Assembly: GCA_023384025.1 (NCBI GenBank)
Contig: JAHDXX010000015.1
Coordinates: 1 to 18,814, forward strand
From: Sphingomonadaceae bacterium
GTDB taxonomy: Bacteria; Pseudomonadota; Alphaproteobacteria; Sphingomonadales; Sphingomonadaceae
DNA: 18,814 bases
Direction: 5' to 3'
Positions within the stretch are counted from its first letter, which is position 1. Each line of letters opens with the position of its first letter. Under the pieces are notes generated by a model that saw nothing but the letters and a program-made list of their open reading frames with translations, searched no databases and was not told the origin of the DNA. The translations under genes were made by a program, and so were the position numbers. Positions 1 through 7,344 of the stretch are shown piece by piece.

Positions 1-164
1 ACTTTCACGGGTTCGCCACCAAGACTTTGCAGCGCGCTGTAGACGGTGGTGATCAGGTTCGGCACCTGGTCAACCGGGACGTCGTTGTTGCTGACATGGG
101 CTGCCACGATGTCGGAAGTCAGCGTAATCAGTGTTTCGGCCATGTCGTGCGACATGTTTTCCAT
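1..164 (-). CDS. mucR: MucR/Ros-family transcriptional regulator, N-terminal part (cut by window edge)
   Basis: Reading the minus strand from the ATG at 164 gives 54 residues that run off the window. They contain the segment LITLTSDIVAAHVSNNDVPV followed by a stretch with PNLITTVYSALQSLGG, which is the conserved N-terminal region of MucR/Ros zinc-finger regulators. The C2H2-type zinc finger and DNA-binding half lie outside the window and cannot be checked. A GAGGAA ribosome binding site lies 6-7 bases before the ATG at 164, so this start is preferred over the in-frame ATGs at 155 and 143. Known family members bind AT-rich DNA and repress exopolysaccharide, motility and cell-cycle genes, and often regulate themselves. 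It follows rimI on the same strand across a 150-base gap that probably carries its own promoter. Confidence 0.88.
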   Translation of the reverse strand, partial: MENMSHDMAETLITLTSDIVAAHVSNNDVPVDQVPNLITTVYSALQSLGGEPVK

Positions 165-187
165 GATGAATTCCTCGAGTTGCGATC

Positions 188-265
188 GATACTTGCCGTT
201 TACGGTCTGTCATTGCCGTTTGAGCAATCCGCCCATGCACCGCCCGAATAAGTATTGCAAGTATC
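188..265. repeat. Spaced inverted repeat in the mucR upstream region
   Basis: GATACTTGC at 188-196 and its exact reverse complement GCAAGTATC at 257-265 flank a 60-base spacer. Similar GATCG-like sequence lies just outside both arms. One arm overlaps the candidate -10 box and the other lies just upstream of the ribosome binding site of mucR. Paired half-sites like this could be regulator sites, possibly MucR itself, but this is inference. The stretch 165-314 otherwise holds no gene. Confidence 0.35.
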
Positions 266-282
266 ACGATCAATCATGACAA
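254..282 (-). promoter_or_regulatory. Candidate sigma-70-like promoter for mucR
   Basis: On the minus strand a TTGTCA box (282-277, five of six matches to TTGACA) is followed after 17 bases by TGCAAT (259-254, four of six matches to TATAAT). It lies about 90 bases upstream of the mucR ATG in the most AT-rich part of the region, which is where a MucR autoregulatory site would also be expected. It is a sequence match only. Confidence 0.35.
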
Positions 283-314
283 CCCGAATGAAACCATACT
301 GGTGGAAAAAGCAC

Positions 315-770
315 TCAGAGTGCCAGCGCGAAAGTCACTGCGTCGAGCCGTGAGCCATCGGCCAGCCGGTAATAGGCCGGACGCCGGCCGACAGGCACGA
401 AACCGAGCGCGCGATAAAGATGTTCGGCAGGATTATTGTGCCGCATTTCAAGGAACAACTTTGCCGCGCCGCGCCCGCGCACTGCCGCGATGACCTGTTC
501 CAGCACAATCCGGCCAAGGCCCCGGCCACGCTCCTGCGGCACCACCGCGATCAGCAGCAGTTCGGCTTCGTCGAGCGTCTGCCGGGTCAGGGCGAAGGCG
601 GCGGCATCGCGGCCTTCGGCGGGCCATTGCCCAGAAGCGTCGGCGAGAATGTAGCCAGTGGCGGGCAGCAGCAGGGCATCGCCGATCTGGCGGCGGTTCC
701 AGGCCTCGCCCCAATGGGGGTCGAATGCCTGCGCCATCACCGACATGATCCGGTCGATGTCATCGATCAT
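315..770 (-). CDS. rimI: GNAT acetyltransferase, RimI-type (ribosomal protein bS18 alanine N-acetyltransferase)
   Basis: This 151-residue single-domain GNAT protein has the usual RimI length. The acetyl-CoA pyrophosphate-binding loop is visible as QERGRGLG at residues 79-86 (Q/R-x-x-G-x-G/A). It is followed by the strand and helix LFLEMRHNNPAEHLYRALGF, where the asparagine and the tyrosine of the LYRALGF segment are typical of family members. RimI acetylates the N-terminal alanine of ribosomal protein S18. Its ATG overlaps the TGA of tsaB as ATGA (767-770), so the two are probably translationally coupled, and tsaB-rimI is a very common bacterial gene pair. Specificity for S18 rather than another N-terminus is inferred from this neighbourhood. 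Confidence 0.88.
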   Translation of the reverse strand: MIDDIDRIMSVMAQAFDPHWGEAWNRRQIGDALLLPATGYILADASGQWPAEGRDAAAFALTRQTLDEAELLLIAVVPQERGRGLGRIVLEQVIAAVRGRGAAKLFLEMRHNNPAEHLYRALGFVPVGRRPAYYRLADGSRLDAVTFALAL

Positions 771-1378
771 GCGGCGGGCCTTGCATCAGGCGGGCGACCG
801 TAATCAGGGGCAAGGTCCGGTCCGGCGAGGGCAGCCGGAATGGTCAGGGCAAACCGTGCATCGGGCCGCAGGGGCAGGGCCTCGCCATGGCTGCGGCGTG
901 CCACCAGCGCGTCCGCCTGCGAACCGGCCACCAGCGCGTGCTGCGCCGCCGCCGCAGCAGCCTCCGGTGTCAGCGAGCGGACTGCCGACTGCGGCAGGCC
1001 GTCGCTGTCGAAATCGCACAGGAACCATTCGCCGTGCCCGCCTGTCATGGCTACGCTGACCGGCTGGCCGGGGCGCTGTGCGCGGGCCATCGCGGCGATG
1101 ATCGCCAGCGCGGGATAGGCCCGCACCTGGCTCCCCCAGGCCAAAGCCAGCGCCCGCGCGGTCGCCAGCCCGATCCGCACCCCGGTAAAGCTGCCCGGCC
1201 CGCGCGAGACGAGAATCCGCGCGGCGCGGCCCCGTTCCGGCAGGCCGGCAATCATCGGCACCAGGTGCTCGGCATGGCCGCGCCCGAGCACGCGATGATC
1301 GTGCGCCACCAGCCGCTCGCCTTCGAACAGGGCGACGGAGCAGGCTTCGGTGGCGCAATCGATGGCAAGGGTTCGCAT
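767..1378 (-). CDS. tsaB: tRNA threonylcarbamoyladenosine biosynthesis protein TsaB
   Basis: The product starts MRTLAIDCATEACSVALF, the phosphate-1 region of the ASKHA fold in TsaB, and contains GPGSFTGVRIGLATARALAL, the family signature. TsaB is the non-catalytic partner of TsaD in making t6A at position 37 of ANN-decoding tRNAs. The length of about 203 residues is normal; the C-terminal half is Ala/Arg-rich and less conserved, as expected. The frame stays open to a GTG at 1396, but the ATG at 1378 matches the conserved N-terminus and is preferred; no strong ribosome binding site is seen for either start. It lies 42 bases downstream of the nitroreductase gene and overlaps rimI by four bases. 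Confidence 0.9.
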   Translation of the reverse strand: MRTLAIDCATEACSVALFEGERLVAHDHRVLGRGHAEHLVPMIAGLPERGRAARILVSRGPGSFTGVRIGLATARALALAWGSQVRAYPALAIIAAMARAQRPGQPVSVAMTGGHGEWFLCDFDSDGLPQSAVRSLTPEAAAAAAQHALVAGSQADALVARRSHGEALPLRPDARFALTIPAALAGPDLAPDYGRPPDARPAA

Positions 1379-1420
1379 CACGCGGCCCGTTGGCACGGCA
1401 CCTGCCGGTTATGCAAGCGG

Positions 1421-2029
1421 TCAGGCGATGCGGTTGAACCGGTCGAAGTCTGGCCGGGGGCTGCGCTCGAAGATCGTGGCGGGGTCGCCATAGCCGACCG
1501 AGCAGATGAAATTGACCTTGTGGCGCGGGTTGTCGGCGAAGAACGCGGCCTCGACTGCGCCCGGGTCAAACCCTGACATCGGCCCGGTATCCAGCCCCAG
1601 CGCACGCGCGGCGAGGATCAGGTAGGCCCCCTGGAGCGAGGAATTGCGGAATGCGCCTTCGATCCGCCCGGCTTCGTTGCCCTCGAACCAGCTTTTCGCG
1701 TCGGTGTGCGGGAACAGCCAGGGCAGTTCCTCGTGGAAGTCGATATCATAGGCGATCAGCGCAGTGGCCGGGGCGGCGAGCACTTTCGCCTTGTTGCCCT
1801 CCATCACGCATTCGGCGAGCCGGGCCTTGGCTTCGTCAGATTTCACCCACACGATCCGCGCCGGAAGCATGTTGGCCGACGTGGGCCCCATCTTCATCAG
1901 GTCCCAGATCGCCGCGAGCTGCGCGTCGCTGACCGGCTTGTCGAGCCAGCCGTTGTAGGTGCGGGCTTCGGTGAAGAGCTGGGCCAGTGCCGCGCTGCCG
2001 AGCGGCTGGTCGTGGAACTGCCGGCTCAT
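1421..2029 (-). CDS. Nitroreductase-family FMN oxidoreductase, RutE/HadB type (malonic semialdehyde reductase-like)
   Basis: This 202-residue protein belongs to the small RutE/HadB branch of the nitroreductase fold. Typical segments are the N-terminal ARTYNGWLDKPVSDAQL, the FMN-contacting GPTSANMLPARIVWV (GPTSAN begins near residue 48), a central AFRNSSLQGAYLILAARALG and the C-terminal NFICSVGYGDP. RutE reduces malonic semialdehyde to 3-hydroxypropionate in pyrimidine breakdown, but no other rut genes are nearby. The true substrate here is therefore unknown, and a general NAD(P)H:quinone or nitro-compound reductase is equally possible. Its ATG overlaps the nfu TGA as ATGA (2026-2029), which suggests co-expression with the Fe-S carrier. 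Confidence 0.85.
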   Translation of the reverse strand: MSRQFHDQPLGSAALAQLFTEARTYNGWLDKPVSDAQLAAIWDLMKMGPTSANMLPARIVWVKSDEAKARLAECVMEGNKAKVLAAPATALIAYDIDFHEELPWLFPHTDAKSWFEGNEAGRIEGAFRNSSLQGAYLILAARALGLDTGPMSGFDPGAVEAAFFADNPRHKVNFICSVGYGDPATIFERSPRPDFDRFNRIA

Positions 2030-2604
2030 GCAGCGCGCACCTCGGTCACTTCGGGGACGTAGTGCTTGAGCAGGCCCTCGATGCCATGCTTGAGCGTGGC
2101 GGTCGACGAAGGGCAGCCTGAGCAGGCGCCCTGCATGGTCAGGTAGACAACCCCGTCGCTGTAGCCGCGGAACTGGATGTCGCCGCCATCGCCCGCCACC
2201 GCCGGGCGCACCCGGGTTTCCAGCAGGTCGTTGATCTGGTCGATGATGTCGGCATCCTCCGCCTTCTGCTCGACCACCAGATCGTCTTCCGCCGGCACCG
2301 CGATGTCCGCCGCAGTGCCACCGGTGAAGAGCGGCGCTTCGGAGACGAAGTGATCGAGCAGGATCGCGACCACCTGCGGTTTCAGCGCCGACCAGTCCGC
2401 GCCGGGGGCAGCGGTGACGGAGATGAAATTGCCGCCGAACATGACGTTGACCACGTCGCCGGTGTCAAAGATCGCCTGCGCCAGTGGGCTCGCCTCGGCG
2501 GCTTCCGGGCTGGTGAATTCGCGCGTGCCGCTGACCATGACCTGCTTGCCGGGCAGGAACTTGAGGCTGGCGGGGTTCGGGGTGGTTTCGGTCTCGATGA
2601 ACAT
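2026..2604 (-). CDS. NifU-family Fe-S cluster carrier (Nfu type)
   Basis: The 192-residue product has two domains. Residues 1-90 are an Nfu N-terminal domain, opening with MFIETETTPNPASLKFLPG, almost identical in style to mitochondrial NFU1. Residues 120-190 are the NifU C-terminal domain with the cluster-binding motif GACSGCPSS, cysteines 161 and 164, which together with a second subunit hold a [4Fe-4S] cluster. Nfu proteins hand clusters to client enzymes such as lipoyl synthase and respiratory complexes. A linker of about 30 mostly acidic residues separates the domains. It is the first gene of the minus-strand cluster and diverges from the M16 peptidase gene across 110 bases. The start at 2604 is fixed by the conserved N-terminus; there is no clear ribosome binding site. 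Confidence 0.92.
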   Translation of the reverse strand: MFIETETTPNPASLKFLPGKQVMVSGTREFTSPEAAEASPLAQAIFDTGDVVNVMFGGNFISVTAAPGADWSALKPQVVAILLDHFVSEAPLFTGGTAADIAVPAEDDLVVEQKAEDADIIDQINDLLETRVRPAVAGDGGDIQFRGYSDGVVYLTMQGACSGCPSSTATLKHGIEGLLKHYVPEVTEVRAA

Positions 2605-2610
2605 GGGCGC

Positions 2611-2639
2611 GATGTAGGGTGCTGCCCGCTCACCGGCAA
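2611..2639 (-). promoter_or_regulatory. Candidate start-proximal promoter of nfu
   Basis: Minus strand: TTGCCG (2639-2634), a 17-base spacer, then TACATC (2616-2611), ending six bases before the nfu ATG. If used, transcription would begin at or very near the start codon and the mRNA would be leaderless, which agrees with the lack of a Shine-Dalgarno sequence. Confidence 0.35.
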
Positions 2640-2701
2640 GCGCGCATTGGTTAGCGGTCGGGAAGGCAAGCTATTCACTATCCCTTCATCACCCGGCACC
2701 C

Positions 2702-2707
2702 TATAAC
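2702..2707 (+). promoter_or_regulatory. Candidate -10 box directly before the M16 peptidase start
   Basis: TATAAC in the context CCCTATAACTGGCCCGATG ends seven bases before the ATG at 2715. No good -35 box is seen 16-18 bases upstream, and no Shine-Dalgarno sequence fits in the gap, so a leaderless or nearly leaderless mRNA is suggested. Confidence 0.3.
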
Positions 2708-2714
2708 TGGCCCG

Positions 2715-5654
2715 ATGACGTTCATGCCCCGTGCCCTGCGGCACCTCGCCTGCCTGCTTCCGCTTGCGCTTGTTACCCCGGTCGCTCACGCGCAGGAGCA
2801 GCTGCCTGCGCCCCGCGCGATCCAGAGCGGCAGCGAGACCCCGTGGATCTACGAAGGCAGCGATGTGCCGCGCGACCCGGAATGGGTGTTCGGCGAGATG
2901 GACAACGGGCTGCGCTATGCCGTGCGCCGCAACGGGGTGCCGCCGGGGCAGGTCTCGATCCGCATCCGCATCGACGCCGGATCGCTCCACGAAGAGGAAA
3001 GCGAGCGCGGCTACGCTCACCTGCTCGAGCATCTCCTGTTCCGCGAGAGCAAGTACCTTGGCCCGGCCATGGCGATCCCCACCTGGCAGCGGCTCGGGGC
3101 GACCTTCGGCAGCGACACCAATGCCGAAACCAGCCCGACGCACACGGTCTACAAGCTCGACCTGCCCGGTGCGAGCCCGGCCTCGCTTGGCGAAAGTTTC
3201 AAGCTCCTGTCCGGCATGGTCCGCGATCCGGTGCTGAACGATGCCAACATTGCCGCCGAAGTGCCTATCGTGCTTGCAGAAATGCGCGAGCGGGGCGGGG
3301 CGGCGCAGCGCGTGGCGGAAGGCTCGCGCGAGATCATCTTTGCCGGACAGCGCCTGTCCAACCGCTTGCCGATCGGCACCGAAGCAACCCTGACCGGTGC
3401 GACCGGCGAAGCGGTCAATGCGTTCCATTCGCGCTGGTACCGCCCGGAGAACACCGTGATCGTGGTCGCGGGCGATTTCGATCCGGTGCTGTTCGCTTCG
3501 CTGATCGAGCGCTGGTTCGGCGACTGGAAGGGCCGGGGCAAGGCGGTGCCCGCGCCCGACTTCGGCGATCCGGTCGCCCCGGCGGGCGCCAACGGTGGCA
3601 ATCCGGTCGGCGAGACCGGGGTACTGGTCGAGCCGGACCTGCCGCGCACCTTTTCCTACGCGGTGCTGCGGCCCTGGCGGCAGGTGCAGGACACGATCGT
3701 CTACAACGAAGGCCTGCTTCTCGACGCGGTGGCGCAGGCGGTGATCAACCGGCGGCTGGAAACCCGCGCGCGCGGGGGCGGCTCGTTCCTCTATGCCCAG
3801 GTCGAGCAGGAAGACGTCAGCCGTTCGGCCGATGCGACGTTCGTCTCGTTCGCGCCGCTCAGCGCTGATTGGCAGGCGGCGCTGGCAGACGTGCGCGGCG
3901 TGATCGCCGATGCCCTGGCGCAGCCCCCGACGCAGGAGGAAATCGACCGCGAGCTGGCCGAATTCGACGTCGCTTTCGCCAGTTCGGTGGAACAGCGCGC
4001 GGTCATGGCCGGGGGCAGGCTCGCCGACGACATCGTCAAGGCGGTCGACATCCGCGAAACAGTCGCTGCGCCCGAAACCGTGCTCAACGTGTTTCGCGGA
4101 ATGACCGCCAGGTTCACGCCCGCCAATGTGCTCAAGCACACCCGCCAGCTGTTCAGTGGCTCGGTTACCCGCGCGGTCTATGTCACCCCGTCGACCGGGG
4201 AAGCGGACAGGGACGGCGTGCGCACTGCGATGGCGCAGCCGGTGACCGCCGATCCGACCGCGCGCTTGGCGTCAAAGTCGGTCTCGTTTGCCGACTTGCC
4301 GCCGGTCGGGGCGCCCGGCACTGTGACCGGGGTCGGCCCGCTCGGGGTGCTCGGGATCGAGCAGGTCGAATTCGGCAACGGCGTGAAAGCCATGCTGTGG
4401 GCCAACGACGCCGAGCCGGGCCGGGTCGCCGTGCGAGTCCGCTTCGGGGCGGGCTATCGCGGTTTCCGCGACGAAGACGGGGTCTATGCCGGGCTCGGCA
4501 AGATGGCGCTGGTCGGTTCAGGCGTGGGAGAGCTCGGGCAGGATGACCTCGACCGGATCGCAACCGGGCGCAAGATGGGCTTCGACTTCGCGATCGAGGA
4601 TGGGGCTTTCGTGTTTTCCGCCCAGACCCGTCAGGCTGATCTGGCCGACCAGCTCTACCTGTTCGCGGCCAAGCTCGGCATGCCGCGCTGGGATGCCAAC
4701 CCGGTGCTGCGCGCACGGGCAGGGGCGGAACTGGCTTACGAAAGCTATGCCGCCAGCCCCGGCGGGGTGCTCGCCCGCGATCTCGAATATCTGATCCGCA
4801 ACCGGGATGGCCGGTTCGCCACGCCCGACAAGGCGGCACTGGCCGCGGTGACGCCGGAAGGGTTCCGCAAGGCGTGGGAGCCGCTGCTGGCGCAAGGGCC
4901 GGTCGAAGTGGCAATCTTCGGCGAGTTCGACCGGGACGCGGCGATCGAGGCGCTGCGCACGACCTTCGGCGCATTGCCGCCGCGCGCGCCTTTGCCCGCA
5001 GCGGTTGCCAACCGGGTCACGGGCTTCCCCGTGGGATCGGACAAGCCGGTGGTGCTGACCCATCGCGGTGATGCCGACCAGGCGGCCGCAGTCATCGCAT
5101 GGCGCGGCGGGGCGGGGGCGGCAGGCCTGCCCGAATCGCGCCAGCTCGAGATCCTGATGGATATCTTCAACAACCGCCTGATCGACGCCATGCGCGAACG
5201 CGCCGGGGCGAGCTATGCCCCGCAGATCAGCTCGAACTGGCCGGTCGACCTCGCTGCCGGGGGCACCATCACTGCGGTGAGCCAGTTGCGGCCGGAAGAC
5301 GTGCCGGTGTTCTTCGAGGTGGCGGAACGGATCGCGGCCGACCTTGCGGCCAATCCGGCCCAGCCGGACGAACTCGCCCGTGTGACCGAGCCGCTGCGCC
5401 AGCTGATCCAGCGCGCCGCCACCGGCAACCAGTTCTGGATGTACCAGCTCGCCGGAGCGACCCACGATCCGCAGCGGGTCATGCTGCTGCGCTCGCTGCT
5501 CAACGACTACACGCAGACAACGCCGGAGGCGATGCAGGCGCTGGCGGGCAAGTACTTCCGCAGCCAGCCCGGCTGGCGTCTGGCGGTCATACCGGCGGGG
5601 CAGGACCTTGCCGGCCAGAACAGCGCCCGCGCCCAGGCTGTCACCGGGCGCTGA
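2715..5654 (+). CDS. Exported M16-family zinc metallopeptidase (insulinase/pitrilysin/PqqL-like)
   Basis: The 979-residue product begins with a signal peptide (basic start, hydrophobic residues 11-22, likely cleavage after AHA at about residue 26) and is expected in the periplasm. The first half holds the inverted zinc motif HLLEH (H102, E105, H106) and a downstream glutamate, E182, at the spacing expected for the third ligand (NIAAEVPIVLAEMRERGG). The second half, from about residue 555 (VEFGNGVKAMLWAN), repeats the M16 fold without an HxxEH motif, as in other two-half M16 enzymes where this part is structural. Such enzymes degrade peptides inside a closed chamber; the substrate is unknown. 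The start at 2715 is chosen because it gives a full signal peptide; ATG 2724 is an alternative. It stands alone between divergent nfu and the downstream DAHP synthase gene. Confidence 0.9.
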   Translation: MTFMPRALRHLACLLPLALVTPVAHAQEQLPAPRAIQSGSETPWIYEGSDVPRDPEWVFGEMDNGLRYAVRRNGVPPGQVSIRIRIDAGSLHEEESERGYAHLLEHLLFRESKYLGPAMAIPTWQRLGATFGSDTNAETSPTHTVYKLDLPGASPASLGESFKLLSGMVRDPVLNDANIAAEVPIVLAEMRERGGAAQRVAEGSREIIFAGQRLSNRLPIGTEATLTGATGEAVNAFHSRWYRPENTVIVVAGDFDPVLFASLIERWFGDWKGRGKAVPAPDFGDPVAPAGANGGNPVGETGVLVEPDLPRTFSYAVLRPWRQVQDTIVYNEGLLLDAVAQAVINRRLETRARGGGSFLYAQVEQEDVSRSADATFVSFAPLSADWQAALADVRGVIADALAQPPTQEEIDRELAEFDVAFASSVEQRAVMAGGRLADDIVKAVDIRETVAAPETVLNVFRGMTARFTPANVLKHTRQLFSGSVTRAVYVTPSTGEADRDGVRTAMAQPVTADPTARLASKSVSFADLPPVGAPGTVTGVGPLGVLGIEQVEFGNGVKAMLWANDAEPGRVAVRVRFGAGYRGFRDEDGVYAGLGKMALVGSGVGELGQDDLDRIATGRKMGFDFAIEDGAFVFSAQTRQADLADQLYLFAAKLGMPRWDANPVLRARAGAELAYESYAASPGGVLARDLEYLIRNRDGRFATPDKAALAAVTPEGFRKAWEPLLAQGPVEVAIFGEFDRDAAIEALRTTFGALPPRAPLPAAVANRVTGFPVGSDKPVVLTHRGDADQAAAVIAWRGGAGAAGLPESRQLEILMDIFNNRLIDAMRERAGASYAPQISSNWPVDLAAGGTITAVSQLRPEDVPVFFEVAERIAADLAANPAQPDELARVTEPLRQLIQRAATGNQFWMYQLAGATHDPQRVMLLRSLLNDYTQTTPEAMQALAGKYFRSQPGWRLAVIPAGQDLAGQNSARAQAVTGR

Positions 5655-5662
5655 GCGCCCGG
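5644..5662 (+). terminator. Hairpin with the M16 stop codon in its loop
   Basis: CCGGGCGC (5644-5651) and GCGCCCGG (5655-5662) form a perfect 8-bp GC stem whose three-base loop is the TGA stop codon of the M16 gene. No run of T follows, so it is at best a weak or factor-dependent 3' end; it may instead protect the mRNA end. The following gap to 5783 contains no gene and no clear promoter. Confidence 0.3.
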
Positions 5663-5783
5663 GCGCAAGGCCAGCCTTGGCGCGGCGCAGATTTATTGCG
5701 CTTGCGAATGACAGCCCCATGCGCTTGAGGGGAGCGTGGCGCAGTGCCCGCGCCCGATGCAGACAATAAAGTGAAGACGGACA

Positions 5784-7154
5784 ATGGCTCGCGACTGGAC
5801 CCCTGACAGCTGGAAAGCGCACGAAGCCCGGCACCTGCCGGCTTACGAAGACGCGGCGGCACTCGCCGAAGTCGAAGGCGTGCTGTCGAGCTATCCGCCG
5901 CTGGTGTTCGCGGGCGAGGCGCGCGCACTCAAGGCCGACCTGGCGCAAGTCGCAGGCGGCAAGGGTTTCCTGCTCCAGGGTGGCGATTGCGCGGAAAGCT
6001 TTGCCGAATTCCATCCCAACAACATCCGCGACACCTTCCGCGTGATCCTGCAGATGGCGGTGGTCATGACCTTCGCCGGCAAGATGCCGGTGGTGAAGGT
6101 CGGGCGCATGGCGGGCCAGTTTGCCAAGCCGCGCAGCTCCGACACCGAAACGCAAGGCGGCCTGACCCTGCCGAGCTACTTCGGCGACAACGTCAACGGG
6201 ATCGAGTTCGATCCGGACATTCGCCGCAACGATCCGCAGCGCATGGTGCGCGCCTATTCGCAGGCCGCAGCCACGCTCAACCTGCTGCGCGCGTTCGCCG
6301 GGGGCGGCTATGCCAACCTGCGCCAGGTCCACCAGTGGACGCTCGATTTCATGGGCCGCAGCCCGTGGGCAGACAAGTTCGCCGCCCTGTCTGACCGGAT
6401 ATCCGAAGCGCTCGACTTCATGGAAGCGTGCGGGATCGATCCGGCAACCGTGCCGCAGCTGCAGGGCACCAGCTTCTACACCAGCCATGAAGCGCTGCTG
6501 CTGCCTTACGAGCAGGCGATGACCCGGCGCGATTCGCTCACCGGCGACTGGTACGACACCAGCGCGCACATGGTGTGGATCGGTGACCGCACCCGGTTCG
6601 ATGGCAGTGCGCACATCGAATACTGCCGCGGGATCGGCAACCCGCTGGGCATGAAGTGCGGACCGAGCCTCGAGCCTGACGCGTTGCTGCGCCTGCTCGA
6701 CACCCTGAACCCGGGCCGCGAGGCAGGCCGCATCACGCTGATCAGCCGCTTCGGGCACGACAAGGTCGAAGCCGGGCTCCCGGCACTGGTGCGGGCGGTC
6801 AAGCGCGAAGGGCACCCGGTGGTGTGGAGCTGCGACCCGATGCACGGCAACGTGGTCAAGTCCGACAGCGGCTTCAAGACCCGTCCGTTCGACCGCATCC
6901 TCAGCGAAGTGAAGGGCTTCTTTGCCGTCCACCGCGCCGAGGGCACCCACGCCGGCGGCATCCATGTCGAGATGACCGGTCAGGACGTGACCGAATGCGT
7001 CGGCGGGGCCGTGGCGATCACCGACGAGACGCTCGGCGACCGCTATCACACCCATTGCGACCCGCGCCTCAATGCAGCGCAGTCGCTGGAGCTGGCGTTC
7101 CTGATTGCCGAGATGCTCAATCTCGAAGCGCAGGAAACACGCGCCGCCGCATAG
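5784..7154 (+). CDS. aroG: Class II 3-deoxy-7-phosphoheptulonate (DAHP) synthase
   Basis: The 456-residue product is a full-length class II (plant/Mycobacterium type) DAHP synthase. It condenses phosphoenolpyruvate and erythrose 4-phosphate in the first step of the shikimate pathway, in the cytoplasm. Visible signatures are GGDCAESF with metal ligand C69, KVGRMAGQFAKPRS (105-118), DPMHGN with H354, GGIHVEMTGQDVTECVGG with E396, and CDPRLN with D426; these match the Cys/His/Glu/Asp metal site of the family. The protein starts MARDWTPDSW, as in other proteobacterial members, without the plant transit peptide. The ribosome binding site is weak (GAAGACGG). No other aro or trp genes are adjacent. 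The symbol follows mycobacterial usage; the E. coli AroG enzyme belongs to the unrelated class I. Confidence 0.95.
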   Translation: MARDWTPDSWKAHEARHLPAYEDAAALAEVEGVLSSYPPLVFAGEARALKADLAQVAGGKGFLLQGGDCAESFAEFHPNNIRDTFRVILQMAVVMTFAGKMPVVKVGRMAGQFAKPRSSDTETQGGLTLPSYFGDNVNGIEFDPDIRRNDPQRMVRAYSQAAATLNLLRAFAGGGYANLRQVHQWTLDFMGRSPWADKFAALSDRISEALDFMEACGIDPATVPQLQGTSFYTSHEALLLPYEQAMTRRDSLTGDWYDTSAHMVWIGDRTRFDGSAHIEYCRGIGNPLGMKCGPSLEPDALLRLLDTLNPGREAGRITLISRFGHDKVEAGLPALVRAVKREGHPVVWSCDPMHGNVVKSDSGFKTRPFDRILSEVKGFFAVHRAEGTHAGGIHVEMTGQDVTECVGGAVAITDETLGDRYHTHCDPRLNAAQSLELAFLIAEMLNLEAQETRAAA

Positions 7155-7172
7155 AGAGGCTTTTGTCCCCTT

Positions 7173-7273
7173 TCCGTTCATGCTGAGCTTGTCGAAGCAT
7201 CGCACTTATCTTCGATGTCACGCGCAACGATCGAAGTAAAAGGCAGTCCTTCGACAAGCTCAGGACGAACGGA
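7173..7273. repeat. Nested palindromic intergenic repeat (about 101 bp)
   Basis: The 27-base arms at 7173-7199 and 7247-7273 are reverse complements with 24 of 27 matches; both contain the core GAGCTTGTCGAAG or its complement. A second, inner pair, CTTCGAT (7210-7216) and ATCGAAG (7230-7236), lies between them, so the RNA would fold as a long stem with an inner hairpin. I recall the outer core as a sequence repeated many times in sphingomonad and some other proteobacterial genomes; this was not checked. It lies 18 bases after the DAHP synthase stop and could act as a transcription barrier or mRNA 3'-end stabiliser before egtB. The rest of the gap, to 7344, holds nothing else recognisable. Confidence 0.8.
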
Positions 7274-7344
7274 TTTGGGAACTAGGCGATACACTTTCCG
7301 TTACGTGACCTCTAGGCTCCTGCCCACTGGCAATGGAGAAAGCG

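Noticed and set aside
27..251. Short plus-strand open frames opposite mucR
   Set aside because: The minus strand gives a clear MucR N-terminus with a ribosome binding site; the plus-strand readings are shadows.
420..803. Plus-strand open frames across rimI and tsaB
   Set aside because: They lie opposite two well-supported genes and show no family resemblance.
2382..4139. 585-codon minus-strand open frame
   Set aside because: It runs antisense to the M16 gene and then overlaps nfu in another frame; its C-terminal part is an out-of-frame reading of nfu.
5655..5783. Riboswitch or attenuator before the DAHP synthase gene
   Set aside because: No leader peptide with aromatic codons, no paired terminator/antiterminator and no recognisable aptamer were seen in the 129 bases.
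4518..7205. Very long minus-strand open frame (895 codons) opposite the M16 and DAHP synthase genes
   Set aside because: Arg/His/Gly-rich composition without domains, and it spans two confident plus-strand genes and the gap between them. Long antisense frames are expected in GC-rich DNA.
7155..7344. Possible CRISPR or small RNA between the DAHP synthase gene and egtB
   Set aside because: There is one inverted repeat pair and no direct repeats with spacers; the structure is explained by a palindromic intergenic repeat.
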